64,000 bases of DNA from NCBI GenBank assembly GCA_002320285.1, contig DCKE01000024.1:1-64000 (forward strand), given 5' to 3'. Shown one piece after another: positions 52,082 to 60,888 of this stretch. Within the stretch, counting starts at the first letter, position 1. Each line of letters starts with the position of its first letter. Made by a program: the position numbers and the translations under genes. Source of the DNA: Flavobacteriaceae bacterium UBA1682 (GTDB lineage: Bacteria > Bacteroidota > Bacteroidia > Flavobacteriales > Flavobacteriaceae). The notes below the pieces were generated by a model that did not search any database, was not told the DNA's origin, and saw nothing but the letters and a program-made list of their open reading frames with translations.

Positions 52082-55000
52082 ATGAAAGTATTTACTCAAA
52101 TTTTAATATATATAGTCGTTTGGAATTTGCACATACTTACTATATATGGACAGGATTTTAGGATTAGACAACGTGACTTACCATTTGCAATACCTATTAT
52201 AATGAAGCCGACGCAGGGTGATCAGGTTGTCTATCAATGGTTGGAAAATGAACAAATCATAGACAATGCCAACGATTTTGTTTATATCATCCCTCAAGAT
52301 AAGGCGGTAGGGACTTATACTTATATACACCAGGTTAGATGTATAGATTGCTTGGACTGGTTGAGTAGTAATTCATTTACGCTTGAAATATATAGTGAAG
52401 AGCACCATCAACACAATTTTTTAGAAACACCCATGCGCGCTAATTTTAGCCCACAAAAAGAATTAATAGGCTATTTAGAAGATTTAATAAGCCTGATTGA
52501 TTATGCCCAGCAGCAACTGGATATTTCGATTTACAGTATGGACAACTACGATATCTACTTGGCCTTATCAAGAGCTGCAAAACGAGGAGTACAAATAAGA
52601 ATGTTGTATGAAGGCGCCTTAAAAGATAGAAATCAGCATTACGGTACGGCTTCGCATCGATTGGAAGAGATTGGAGTAGATGTGAAATATGTCAATAAAA
52701 CCAATCATCACAAATTCGCAATAATCGATAGAGAGGTCTTGATGACCAGTAGTGGTAATTGGAATTCTAAGACCAATTGGCAACATCAAGAAAGCAGTTT
52801 GGTTATAACTGATACTGATCTCGTGTTAGAATATCGTGCAGAGTTTGAGTTATTGTGGAATCATTCGAGAGAATTCGGTAAGTCTTACAACTATAAAGTC
52901 ATTAATTCGGATAGTTTGTTGTCTCAAGTCCAGGAGAATCCCCTTGCCAAAGCTTATTTTACTTCTTCAAATTATAAAATTTCCCACTCGGCGAATCACG
53001 GACCTACTTTTTCGAAAAATGGCAACCGACAATCAGTAGCGGATCAACTTGTTTTAAGGATTCAAAAATCCGAAAAATCGATAAAAATTGCGAGTAATTA
53101 TTTGCGGTCCCGCCCGATCTGTGAGGCTTTAATCGCAAAGAAACTCGAGAACCCCTCCATCGAAATTAAAGTGTTTACCGATCAGAATGAATATATTACG
53201 GATTATACGAATCAGCATCAAATTGCTGAGCGCGATAGCTGTTATGCCCATGCCAATACTCCTGCTAAAAAGAGGGATTGCCTGGAGAAGAATTTTATGT
53301 ACAGTTACAATTTACTCGACGCGGGTATCGACCTTCGATTTAAGTGTTATTCGTATAAATGGCACTATAGTACAGCGAAGACCATGCATCATAAATATGC
53401 GATTTTTGATGATGATATTGTAGCTGTTGGAAGTTATAATTATTCTTATAATTCAGAAACCAATTGTATGGAGAACCTCGTGGTTTTTGATAGAAATGCT
53501 TCTTCTGCTACAGTAGACCAATATGTCGCCAACTTTGACGAAATCTGGGAATTAGGGCGAAATAAAAACTTCTATGAGGATCTCTTGGTTCATTTAGCTT
53601 CGCCCAGTCGATACGTTCCATTACTATTTACACCGATGTCCTTGGAACACAGGGAATATACCCATTTAAAGCAACAGCTAGAAAATGCAGCTCCTTTAGT
53701 AAAAGAAGCTTATTTTAAGCAACAAGGACATTTATACGCTTCTTATTTAAAAGGAGTTTCTTTAAAATATGGAGTAGGTAAACAGCAAATTACAGCAGTT
53801 ACAGATGAATCTGACGGATTGTTTCATATCGATTATTCCTACGACAATAAAAAGAACTTACTGTCTGTGAGTTTTGATGCACCAACTGGAATTCTAATGG
53901 CTAAAACATTTCAATATAACAACGATAGTAATTTAACTGGGGTTAAGACCCCTCTGGTTAATTGGGAATTGACCTATGAAAACAAACAATTAAAACGCGT
54001 GAATACTTCAGCAGCAAGTTACAGTTGGGAGTCTAAAACTCTTAACGACCAAGGCTGGGAAATAACTTATAGTACCAAGTATCAACCTAATTATTTAGTA
54101 AGTACTTGGACTAATTTTGGTTTCCCTAAATCCGTACGAGATGCTGAAAACCGAAGCTTGAACTGGGAGTTTGACGATAAGCATGAATTGATTGCAGTTA
54201 AGGATACCGATAGGAATCTGCGATACGAAACGATAAGTACAGCTATGTCAGTCAGTGCTAGTGATGGGAATCAATACGATTTGCAGCTTTACAATTTAAA
54301 AAAATATTCGATTATGACATTGGGGACCGTTGCATCAACAGTTAGTTATCACTCCAAAGAGACAAGCGATGCTAATCAAAGTCTCGCCATTGATATCCAT
54401 TCTACTGCTGTTACTGCTGGAAAAGGAAGAATGGCACATATAAATTATGTATTGGATCCCTATGGGCGCGTGATTAAAGCCTTTGACGTAAGAATTACTA
54501 GAAAACCGTTTACGGGTGAAATCAAGACCATTAAACAAGGGAGTTTAAAAGAATTACGGACGTATTCCGCGTGGAATCTTTTGACACAACAAACGGTAAA
54601 ATGGGGCGATAAAGAAATATACAAAGCGAAATATCAGTATGATGCATTGTTTAGAATAAAACAACTCGAAGAAAGCATAGAGAATCGTTCAGTTCAAACA
54701 GCTTATATATATAATGCCAAGGGAGAGCTCTATCAAGTACTTAAAAATGGGATCGTTTATGAGGAATATACCTACGATGATGTAGGTAATAGAGCAGCGG
54801 CAAATTTAGCTAGTACTTTATTCACTTATACAAGTAATGATTATAATCAGACCATCGGTTATTCCTGGATGCAGTCGCGTATAGCGAAACATAAGAAATT
54901 CAAATACAACTTAGCGGGACAATTGGATAGTTATAGCAACAGGACGAGCAACTCCATTACAGCGAGTAGGAAATATGACTATGATGTTTGGGGCAATTTA

Positions 55001-55813
55001 AAAGAGGTGTCTTGGGCTTCTCAAAAACGTGTTTACAAGTATGATCTTTTTAATAGACCAATAGTTACTGAACACAATAGCCTAGCAAAACAAAAGTTTG
55101 TATATGGTATTGGAAATGTTCCCCTAGCCGAATTGAATGAAAATGATCGTATCATCAGTACATATCTGTACAAAGACAAATATACACCTTTACTGATGCG
55201 CAAGGGAAGTCGAGATTATTATTTGATTACCGATGTTCGTGGATCACTGCGTTTGGTGCTTCAACTTGATACCGGTCAAATCATTCAAGAAATGACTTAT
55301 GATGCTTTTGGTAAAGTGATCGCTGACACCAATCCAGGACTTACCCCGTTTGGTTTTTCAGCTGGTCTTTATGATCATAGAACGGGTCTAGTTCGCTTTG
55401 GTTCAAGAGATTATTATGCGGAAATCGGTAAATGGACTACGGAAAATCCGCTAGGTCTGTTAAGCGGTCACTCCAATAACTATATCTACGCTCTAAACGA
55501 TCCTATAAATTACAAGGTTATGGATGGGATGCAAACAAGATATATTTTTAATGCATCCGATGGATTATATAATAACTGGAATCCAATATTCAAAAATGTA
55601 ATGGGCACGGCAGGAAAAGGAATGATATGGAATAGTTTAGAAGCTACCTTTCTTAGAGATCAAGTGTATTTCGACGGAAAAACCATTCGTACGATGAAAA
55701 ATAAAGTTTATCCAACGACAGGACATCCTTCAATGCACCAAAAGATGCATGCATTTTATCAATCCAAATTTGTTTATGACATACCGTACAATATTTTCAA
55801 TTGGGCACAGTAG
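52082..55813 (+). CDS. Secreted phospholipase D-RHS chimeric protein
   Basis: 1243 aa from the ATG at 52082 (a GTG at 52079 is just before). Signal peptide (VFTQILIYIVVWNLHILTIYGQ), then an Ig-like part similar to the upstream protein. Two PLD HKD motifs: H210-K212-D217 (NHHKFAIIDREVLMTSSGNW) and H437-K439-D444 (MHHKYAIFDDDIVAVGSYNY). From about 600 an RHS shell begins (FHIDYSYDNKKNLLSVSFDA, YKYDLFNRPIVTEHNS), with the core end RFGSRDYYAEIGKWTTENPL and NNYIYALNDPINY near 1140. About 100 residues of unrelated C-terminus follow. PLD enzymes cut phosphodiester bonds. RHS shells usually encapsulate C-terminal toxins; here catalytic domains are N-terminal. Role not known. Confidence 0.85.
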   Translation: MKVFTQILIYIVVWNLHILTIYGQDFRIRQRDLPFAIPIIMKPTQGDQVVYQWLENEQIIDNANDFVYIIPQDKAVGTYTYIHQVRCIDCLDWLSSNSFTLEIYSEEHHQHNFLETPMRANFSPQKELIGYLEDLISLIDYAQQQLDISIYSMDNYDIYLALSRAAKRGVQIRMLYEGALKDRNQHYGTASHRLEEIGVDVKYVNKTNHHKFAIIDREVLMTSSGNWNSKTNWQHQESSLVITDTDLVLEYRAEFELLWNHSREFGKSYNYKVINSDSLLSQVQENPLAKAYFTSSNYKISHSANHGPTFSKNGNRQSVADQLVLRIQKSEKSIKIASNYLRSRPICEALIAKKLENPSIEIKVFTDQNEYITDYTNQHQIAERDSCYAHANTPAKKRDCLEKNFMYSYNLLDAGIDLRFKCYSYKWHYSTAKTMHHKYAIFDDDIVAVGSYNYSYNSETNCMENLVVFDRNASSATVDQYVANFDEIWELGRNKNFYEDLLVHLASPSRYVPLLFTPMSLEHREYTHLKQQLENAAPLVKEAYFKQQGHLYASYLKGVSLKYGVGKQQITAVTDESDGLFHIDYSYDNKKNLLSVSFDAPTGILMAKTFQYNNDSNLTGVKTPLVNWELTYENKQLKRVNTSAASYSWESKTLNDQGWEITYSTKYQPNYLVSTWTNFGFPKSVRDAENRSLNWEFDDKHELIAVKDTDRNLRYETISTAMSVSASDGNQYDLQLYNLKKYSIMTLGTVASTVSYHSKETSDANQSLAIDIHSTAVTAGKGRMAHINYVLDPYGRVIKAFDVRITRKPFTGEIKTIKQGSLKELRTYSAWNLLTQQTVKWGDKEIYKAKYQYDALFRIKQLEESIENRSVQTAYIYNAKGELYQVLKNGIVYEEYTYDDVGNRAAANLASTLFTYTSNDYNQTIGYSWMQSRIAKHKKFKYNLAGQLDSYSNRTSNSITASRKYDYDVWGNLKEVSWASQKRVYKYDLFNRPIVTEHNSLAKQKFVYGIGNVPLAELNENDRIISTYLYKDKYTPLLMRKGSRDYYLITDVRGSLRLVLQLDTGQIIQEMTYDAFGKVIADTNPGLTPFGFSAGLYDHRTGLVRFGSRDYYAEIGKWTTENPLGLLSGHSNNYIYALNDPINYKVMDGMQTRYIFNASDGLYNNWNPIFKNVMGTAGKGMIWNSLEATFLRDQVYFDGKTIRTMKNKVYPTTGHPSMHQKMHAFYQSKFVYDIPYNIFNWAQ

Positions 55814-55931
55814 TAATTTGTCCGTAAAAACCATGGTGATTGTGGTCTTTGCAATTGTGATATTTAACCACAGCCGTTAAGGAACGAACGTATTGATGGA
55901 TGATCGTCGATTAAGGTTGGGGCTTAAAAAT

Positions 55932-55969
55932 AAAAACACCGCTAAACTCTGTGTTTTAGCGGTGTTTTT
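55932..55969. terminator. Bidirectional hairpin terminator
   Basis: Fifteen-bp perfect stem AAAAACACCGCTAAA/TTTAGCGGTGTTTTT with an eight-base loop, between the PLD-RHS gene and the OMP gene. Confidence 0.92.
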
Positions 55970-55985
55970 TATTAATTATTTTTGG

Positions 55986-56474
55986 TTAGAATCTATAACG
56001 GACACTTACACCAAAATCGGGTTCCAAACCATCTCTGTAATCGTCGTTAAAATACAGTTCTGGACGGAAATCCAATGAAATTTGTATCGGTATATCAAAA
56101 TTGTACTCAATACCAACATTACCAGTTACCAATCCAAAAGATCCGCTATCGGTGTGTTTATGGTATTTTCCTTTGTAGTTCCAGCTACCTATACCGGCAC
56201 CAACTCCTGCATACCAGTTAAAACCACCGTCAATGTTCCATACCCATTCGTACAGACCTACAACTTTAAAAGCTTTATAGTCGTGATTACTTCTCCAGCC
56301 TAAATCAAATTCCAAACGATTGTTTTTTTGAATAGCGCGTTGGTAAGAAATTTCTGCTCCAAAGCCGTCGTTATCTCCAAGGCGTAAACCCAAAGCATTT
56401 TTAGCATTGATTTGAGCTTGTGATGTAAACATCGCTCCTAAGGCTAAAATTGTGGTTAAAATTATTTTTTTCAT
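55986..56474 (-). CDS. Small outer-membrane beta-barrel protein
   Basis: 162 aa from the ATG at 56474 (MKKIILTTILALGAMFTSQAQ, a signal peptide); an ATG two codons upstream is possible. The mature chain has alternating strands (FGAEISYQRAIQKNNRLEFD, WNIDGGFNWYAGVGAGIGSW, SGSFGLVTGNVGIEYNF) and ends FGVSVRYRF, with the terminal aromatic residue typical of outer-membrane proteins. A strong promoter precedes it. Confidence 0.85.
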   Translation of the reverse strand: MKKIILTTILALGAMFTSQAQINAKNALGLRLGDNDGFGAEISYQRAIQKNNRLEFDLGWRSNHDYKAFKVVGLYEWVWNIDGGFNWYAGVGAGIGSWNYKGKYHKHTDSGSFGLVTGNVGIEYNFDIPIQISLDFRPELYFNDDYRDGLEPDFGVSVRYRF

Positions 56475-56491
56475 AGTCAATTATTTTGCTT

Positions 56492-56523
56492 CAAAAGTAA
56501 CGGTTTCTTACGGTTTTTTCAAA
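56492..56523 (-). promoter_or_regulatory. Full promoter of the OMP gene (-33 and -7)
   Basis: On the minus strand TTTG (56520-56523) and TACTTTTG (56492-56499) are separated by 20 bp, a full consensus fit, 18 bp before the start. Confidence 0.75.
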
Positions 56524-56698
56524 CTTATTATCAGTTTGTACACTAATGGGAAAATATCTGTGATTAGTATTTCTACCGTCGATGGATCACTGATAATAAT
56601 TAGGTTGTTTAATGAAAAAAAGTAATTAATGTTTAAATTTACTGTTGTTAAATAATTCCTATAATTCTGTTTAGGATACTTTGTATAAGATAATATTC

Positions 56699-56706
56699 TA
56701 TATTTG
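56699..56706 (+). promoter_or_regulatory. -7 box of the antiporter leader transcript
   Basis: TATATTTG, full match; transcript would start near 56713, just before the structured leader. Confidence 0.55.
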
Positions 56707-56712
56707 TGCCAT

Positions 56713-56815
56713 TATTAAGAATTTCATCTCGATGAAATAGCAACCTGCCTCAACACGCAAGGTGCTGCAATGGATAAGCCAAGCAATTGGAAATAAAGGT
56801 TGATGTTACTTCAGG
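56713..56815 (+). promoter_or_regulatory. Structured leader, possibly SAM-riboswitch-like
   Basis: A 7-bp hairpin ATTTCAT/ATGAAAT (56721-56738) is followed by AGCAACC (56739-56745) and GGTGCT (56761-56766), which can pair with one bulged A, the same GCAACC/GGTGC core as in SAM-I and SAM-IV riboswitches. CCAA-GCAA-TTGG (56779-56790) is a GNRA-capped hairpin. CAACCT (56741-56746) can instead pair with AGGTTG (56797-56802), giving mutually exclusive folds. The SAM-I kink-turn part is not found, so a known class cannot be assigned. A short upstream frame (56803-56847) encodes MLLQVFISMLLIII. Confidence 0.45.
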
Positions 56816-56861
56816 TTTTTATATCAATGCTTTTAATAATTATTTAAAAACGAAATTTGAT

Positions 56862-58175
56862 ATGAATTCAAACAACAAACTCTACAGTTTAATTCCTTTT
56901 TTAGTCTTTATTTCAGTCTTTCTAGGCGCTGGAATATACTTGAACGATTTTTACAAATTACCATCACCGATTGCCGTTATAGCTGGACTTCTTGTTGCAT
57001 TCATCCTGTATCGTTTACCGCTACATGAAAAGGTAAATCAGTTTGTTGAAGGCTGTGGGGATAGTAAGATCATCACCATGTGTGTTATCTACTTACTTGC
57101 GGGTGCTTTTGCAACTGTAACCAAAGCTATTGGGGGAGTGGATATGATGGTACATTTGGGATTGTCCTATATACCGATACAGTATTTGCCATTAGGAGTT
57201 TTTCTAGTTGCCTGTTTTTTGTCCTTGTCTATCGGAACTTCTGTAGGTGCTATAGTGGCTTTGGGGCCAATTGTAGTTGGCCTAGCAGATCAGAGTGGTA
57301 TCTCTCTTGGTCTGGTTTGTGGTTCACTATTGGCTGGTTCTATGTTTGGAGATAATTTGTCACTGATTTCAGATACCACTATCGCTGCAACACAAACATT
57401 GGGTTGCGAAATGAAAGATAAATTTAAAGCCAATTCCTTATTAGCTATCCCAGCTGCTATAATGTGTTGTTTATTACTGTATTTTATCAGTACTGATATC
57501 ACTGTGGATCAGACTTTGACTAAACCTATTTTTGAAGCACCTCATTGGATAGTCTTTTTACCCTACCTATTGGTTATTGTTTTATCGATTATAGGACTTC
57601 ACGTTTTTGTAGTTCTTACAATAAGCATCGTAATCGCGGGAGTAATTGGAGCTGTAGTTCAATCGATGGATGTGATTGTTTTTTCTAATTTGGTGTACCA
57701 GGGGTTTTTGTCGATGATTGATATTTTTCTCTTATCGATGTTCACGGGAGGTTTGGCTAGAATGGTTGAAAAACAAGGCGGAATTCAATACTTACTAACG
57801 AAAATGCAAGGGATGATACACCATCAAAAATCAGCACAATGGGGTATAGGTTTTTTGGTTGCGAGTGTCAATTTAGCGGTAGCCAATAATACTGTGGCGA
57901 TTTTAATTTCGGGTAGCCTGGCAAAGGATATTGCTGATAAATACGATCTTTCAAAACCTAAGGCTGCTTCGATTTTAGATATTTTCGCCTGTTTTATACA
58001 AGGATTATTACCCTATGGAGCTCAGATATTGATACTGTTGAGTTTCACTGCCGGTAGATTGGATTATTTGGATTTAATTAAAAATGCCTACTACCTATAC
58101 TTCCTAATCATCATCACCGCAGCAGCAATTATCTTTGGAAATCGCGAAAAAAAGCCAGCAGTTGTTCTAGAATAA
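56862..58175 (+). CDS. NhaC-family Na+/H+ antiporter, MetT-like
   Basis: 437 aa from the ATG at 56862; upstream in-frame codons fall in the leader. Polytopic inner-membrane protein with about 11 helices. Family features: LGPIVVGLADQSGISLGLVC, LLAGSMFGDNLSLISDTTIA, and CEMKDKFKANSLLAIP, which resemble MetT-type members of the NhaC superfamily proposed as methionine transporters. If the leader senses SAM, a methionine transporter would fit. Otherwise an antiporter with unknown substrate. Confidence 0.82.
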   Translation: MNSNNKLYSLIPFLVFISVFLGAGIYLNDFYKLPSPIAVIAGLLVAFILYRLPLHEKVNQFVEGCGDSKIITMCVIYLLAGAFATVTKAIGGVDMMVHLGLSYIPIQYLPLGVFLVACFLSLSIGTSVGAIVALGPIVVGLADQSGISLGLVCGSLLAGSMFGDNLSLISDTTIAATQTLGCEMKDKFKANSLLAIPAAIMCCLLLYFISTDITVDQTLTKPIFEAPHWIVFLPYLLVIVLSIIGLHVFVVLTISIVIAGVIGAVVQSMDVIVFSNLVYQGFLSMIDIFLLSMFTGGLARMVEKQGGIQYLLTKMQGMIHHQKSAQWGIGFLVASVNLAVANNTVAILISGSLAKDIADKYDLSKPKAASILDIFACFIQGLLPYGAQILILLSFTAGRLDYLDLIKNAYYLYFLIIITAAAIIFGNREKKPAVVLE

Positions 58176-58196
58176 TTTATAGTATTCTAAAATGTT

Positions 58197-58204
58197 TATA
58201 TTTG
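58197..58204 (+). promoter_or_regulatory. -7 box of fabG
   Basis: TATATTTG, full match, 33 bp before the ATG. Confidence 0.5.
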
Positions 58205-58237
58205 CGGTTCATTGGAACATATTAATTACGTATTTAC

Positions 58238-58984
58238 ATGAAATTACTAGAAGGAAAAACAGCAATTATCACAGGAGCCAGTAGAGGAATTGGTAGAGGA
58301 ATAGCCGAAGTTTTCGCAAAACAAGGTGCTAATATTGCTTTTACATACAGTTCATCTGCCGAAGCAGCTCAAGTATTAGAAAATGAATTAATCGCATTAG
58401 GAGTACAAGCAAAAGGATACCAATCCAATGCCGCAGACTTTGATGCAGCTCAAAAATTAGTAGATACGGTTTTAGAGGATTTTGGAAATATCGATATTTT
58501 GATCAATAATGCTGGTATTACGAAAGATAATTTATTGATGCGCTTATCTGAAAGCGATTTTGATACGGTTATTGAGGTAAACTTAAAATCGGTGTTCAAC
58601 ATGACCAAAGCAGTTCAGAGAACGATGCTGAAAAACAGAAAAGGATCGATTATTAATATGAGTTCTGTGGTAGGAGTGAAAGGTAATGCTGGACAGACCA
58701 ATTATGCCGCTTCTAAAGCAGGTGTTATCGGCTTTTCGAAGTCAGTAGCGTTAGAACTGGGATCGCGTAATATTCGTTGTAATGTGGTTGCACCGGGCTT
58801 TATAGAAACGGAAATGACGGCAAAATTGCCTGAAGACGTGGTTAAAGGATGGACAGATGCGATTCCGTTAAAAAGAGGAGGTACACCACAAGATGTTGCC
58901 AATGCTTGTGTTTTTCTAGCTTCTGATTTATCGGCTTATGTAACGGGGCAAGTTATGAATGTCGATGGTGGAATGTTGACCTAA
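58238..58984 (+). CDS. fabG: 3-oxoacyl-[ACP] reductase
   Basis: 248 aa SDR. TGASRGIGRGIAEVFAKQGA (residues 11-30) binds NADPH, NNAGITKDNLLMRLSE is FabG-specific, the catalytic Ser lies in NMSSVVGVKGNAGQ, YAASK carries Tyr and Lys, and VTGQVMNVDGGMLT is the C-terminal end. Fatty-acid synthesis step reducing 3-oxoacyl-ACP. It lies 191 bp before fabV; both serve FAS II. Confidence 0.94.
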   Translation: MKLLEGKTAIITGASRGIGRGIAEVFAKQGANIAFTYSSSAEAAQVLENELIALGVQAKGYQSNAADFDAAQKLVDTVLEDFGNIDILINNAGITKDNLLMRLSESDFDTVIEVNLKSVFNMTKAVQRTMLKNRKGSIINMSSVVGVKGNAGQTNYAASKAGVIGFSKSVALELGSRNIRCNVVAPGFIETEMTAKLPEDVVKGWTDAIPLKRGGTPQDVANACVFLASDLSAYVTGQVMNVDGGMLT

Positions 58985-59103
58985 TAAGTCATATACTATT
59001 TGAAAATAAATTAACAATAGATCATAAAAAGCAGTAATAAGATTTTCTTGTTACTGTTTTTGTTTTATTTTTAAACAGCTTTAGTTGGTAGTAATACTTT
59101 AAC

Positions 59104-59111
59104 TATTTTTG
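59104..59111 (+). promoter_or_regulatory. -7 box of fabV
   Basis: TATTTTTG, full match, 64 bp before the start. Confidence 0.4.
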
Positions 59112-59175
59112 TATAAATAAACAAGAAATGGAATACTTACTCGAGAAGTAAATAAAAAGATAAAAAAAACGAATT

Positions 59176-60369
59176 ATGATTATAGAACCTAAAGTACGTG
59201 GCTTTATTTGTCTTACTGCACATCCAAAAGGATGTGAGCAAAATGTGATTAATCAAATTAATTATGTAAAATCTAAGGGAGCTATTGACGGACCTAAACG
59301 GGTTTTGGTTATTGGATCATCTACAGGTTTTGGCTTGGCATCGAGAATCACTAGTGCCTTTGGATCGGATGCGTCAACTATAGGGGTTTATTTTGAAAAA
59401 CCACCTGCAGAGGGCAAACCGGCATCACCAGGTTGGTATAATACTGCAGCTTTTGAATCACAGGCACATCAAGCGGGTTTATACGCAAAAAGTGTTAACG
59501 GTGACGCGTTCTCTCATGAAGTTAAAAAGACCGTATTAGATTTGATTAAAACCGATTTGGGACAAATCGATTTGATTATTTATAGCTTGGCTTCGCCAAG
59601 GAGAACACATCCAGATACCGCTGAGGTATTTAATTCAGTTTTAAAACCAATCGGTCAAAAATTCTCGAGTAAAACAGTTAATTTCCATACGGGTGATATA
59701 TCCGATATCACTATCGAACCGGTAACGGCCGATAGCGATATAGAAAATACTATTGCTGTCATGGGTGGTGAGGATTGGGCTATGTGGATTGAAGCACTTA
59801 AACAAGCCGATTTATTAGCAGAAAATGCGGTGACTGTTGCCTATTCCTATGTAGGACCAGAATTGACCGAAGCTATTTACAGAAAGGGAACGATTGGTAG
59901 AGCAAAAGATCATTTGGAAGCAACGGCTTTCGAAATTACAGATTCTTTGAAAGCGATTAATGGAAAAGGATATGTATCGGTTAATAAAGCTTTGGTAACT
60001 CAAGCGAGTTCTGCTATTCCGGTGATTCCATTGTATATGTCCTTACTATATAAAGTGATGAAAGACGAAAACTTACACGAAGGCTGTATTGAACAAATCC
60101 AACGACTTTTTCAAGAGCGTTTATATACTTCCAAGGCGATTCCAACCGATGAAAAGGGAAGAATCCGTATCGATGACTGGGAAATGCGCGAAGATGTTCA
60201 GCAGAAAGTCATTGAATTGTGGAAAGAAGTAACCACTGAGAACTTACCTGAATTAGGTGATTTGGCAGGATACCAACACGATTTCTTTAATCTGTTTGGA
60301 TTTAAAGTGGATGGAGTTGATTATGATGTTGAGGTAGATGAAATGGTTCAAATACCAGGTCTAGTCTAG
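59176..60369 (+). CDS. fabV: Enoyl-ACP (trans-2-enoyl) reductase
   Basis: 397 aa. The FabV start MIIEPKVRGFICLTAHPKGC is diagnostic. NAD-binding VLVIGSSTGFGLASRITSAF (about 43-62) follows. The catalytic Tyr-x8-Lys is in IYRKGTIGRAK, and SSAIPVIPLYMSLLYKVMKD and LGDLAGYQHDFFNLFGF are family stretches. It performs the last reduction of fatty-acid elongation. FabV enzymes resist triclosan. No fabI is visible in this window. Confidence 0.95.
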   Translation: MIIEPKVRGFICLTAHPKGCEQNVINQINYVKSKGAIDGPKRVLVIGSSTGFGLASRITSAFGSDASTIGVYFEKPPAEGKPASPGWYNTAAFESQAHQAGLYAKSVNGDAFSHEVKKTVLDLIKTDLGQIDLIIYSLASPRRTHPDTAEVFNSVLKPIGQKFSSKTVNFHTGDISDITIEPVTADSDIENTIAVMGGEDWAMWIEALKQADLLAENAVTVAYSYVGPELTEAIYRKGTIGRAKDHLEATAFEITDSLKAINGKGYVSVNKALVTQASSAIPVIPLYMSLLYKVMKDENLHEGCIEQIQRLFQERLYTSKAIPTDEKGRIRIDDWEMREDVQQKVIELWKEVTTENLPELGDLAGYQHDFFNLFGFKVDGVDYDVEVDEMVQIPGLV

Positions 60370-60589
60370 TTCTACAAAGGTAATTCAAAGCCTGTGGCAT
60401 TACAAAGTGTTAGTTGTAAAAAAACCGCTAACATATAAAACGGTCTAATCCTGAAAAATTGATGCAGGATCAACATAGACAAAAAATACATTTTTAAAGC
60501 AGTAGTAAGCAGATGTTTACTATTGCTTTTTTTTTGAAAGTACTACTTTTTAAAAAAGGCTAGTTTTAATCCATTGTTCATTTTTGTCT

Positions 60590-60612
60590 TAAATTTGCAT
60601 GATAATTATCAT
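60590..60612 (+). promoter_or_regulatory. Promoter with 14-bp palindrome at transcript start
   Basis: TAAATTTG (60590-60597) is a full -7 box; the perfect palindrome ATGATAATTATCAT (60599-60612) covers the expected transcript start, 51 bp before the small gene. It resembles Fur-type TGATAAT/ATTATCA half-sites without the central base. Confidence 0.55.
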
Positions 60613-60663
60613 TTTTTAAAGCAAATAATATAGTTATTTTTATTTTAAATAAATATATAAACT

Positions 60664-60825
60664 ATGACAAATCTTTCTATTGCCCTGTATTCTTTTAGCC
60701 AAGGAGCTTTTATTATGGTCGGTATCTTTGCCGTTGTTTGTATCGCTATAGTCGGTGCTATATTTTTACTAATGGGAACCGACAAAACAAAAAAAGAGAC
60801 TGAAAAAAATTCTGAAGATGTATAA
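60664..60825 (+). CDS. 53-aa single-helix membrane protein
   Basis: MTNLSIALYSFSQGAFIMVG starts the chain, then IFAVVCIAIVGAIFLLMG as the membrane helix, and a charged tail TDKTKKETEKNSEDV. It has its own promoter, palindromic operator and a strong terminator 2 bp after the stop, so it is a real monocistronic gene. Similar small membrane proteins occur in flavobacteria. Function unknown; operator suggests metal or iron control. Confidence 0.7.
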   Translation: MTNLSIALYSFSQGAFIMVGIFAVVCIAIVGAIFLLMGTDKTKKETEKNSEDV

Positions 60826-60827
60826 TT

Positions 60828-60864
60828 AAGTTTGCATCTTTTAAAACATAGAAGATGCAAACTT
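60828..60864. terminator. Hairpin terminator of the 53-aa gene
   Basis: Thirteen-bp stem AAGTTTGCATCTT/AAGATGCAAACTT, 11-base loop, T run. It also serves the convergent gene. Confidence 0.9.
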
Positions 60865-60888
60865 TTTTTGGTTTCACTGTTTTTTAGA

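Noticed and set aside
55893..56078. 61-aa plus frame after the PLD-RHS gene as an immunity protein
   Set aside because: It runs through the strong terminator and then overlaps the OMP gene antisense; only a shadow.
56713..56815. Calling the leader a standard SAM-I riboswitch
   Set aside because: The P1 5' strand and kink-turn GGAGGGA part are missing; only the P3-like core fits, so it is given as a weaker candidate.
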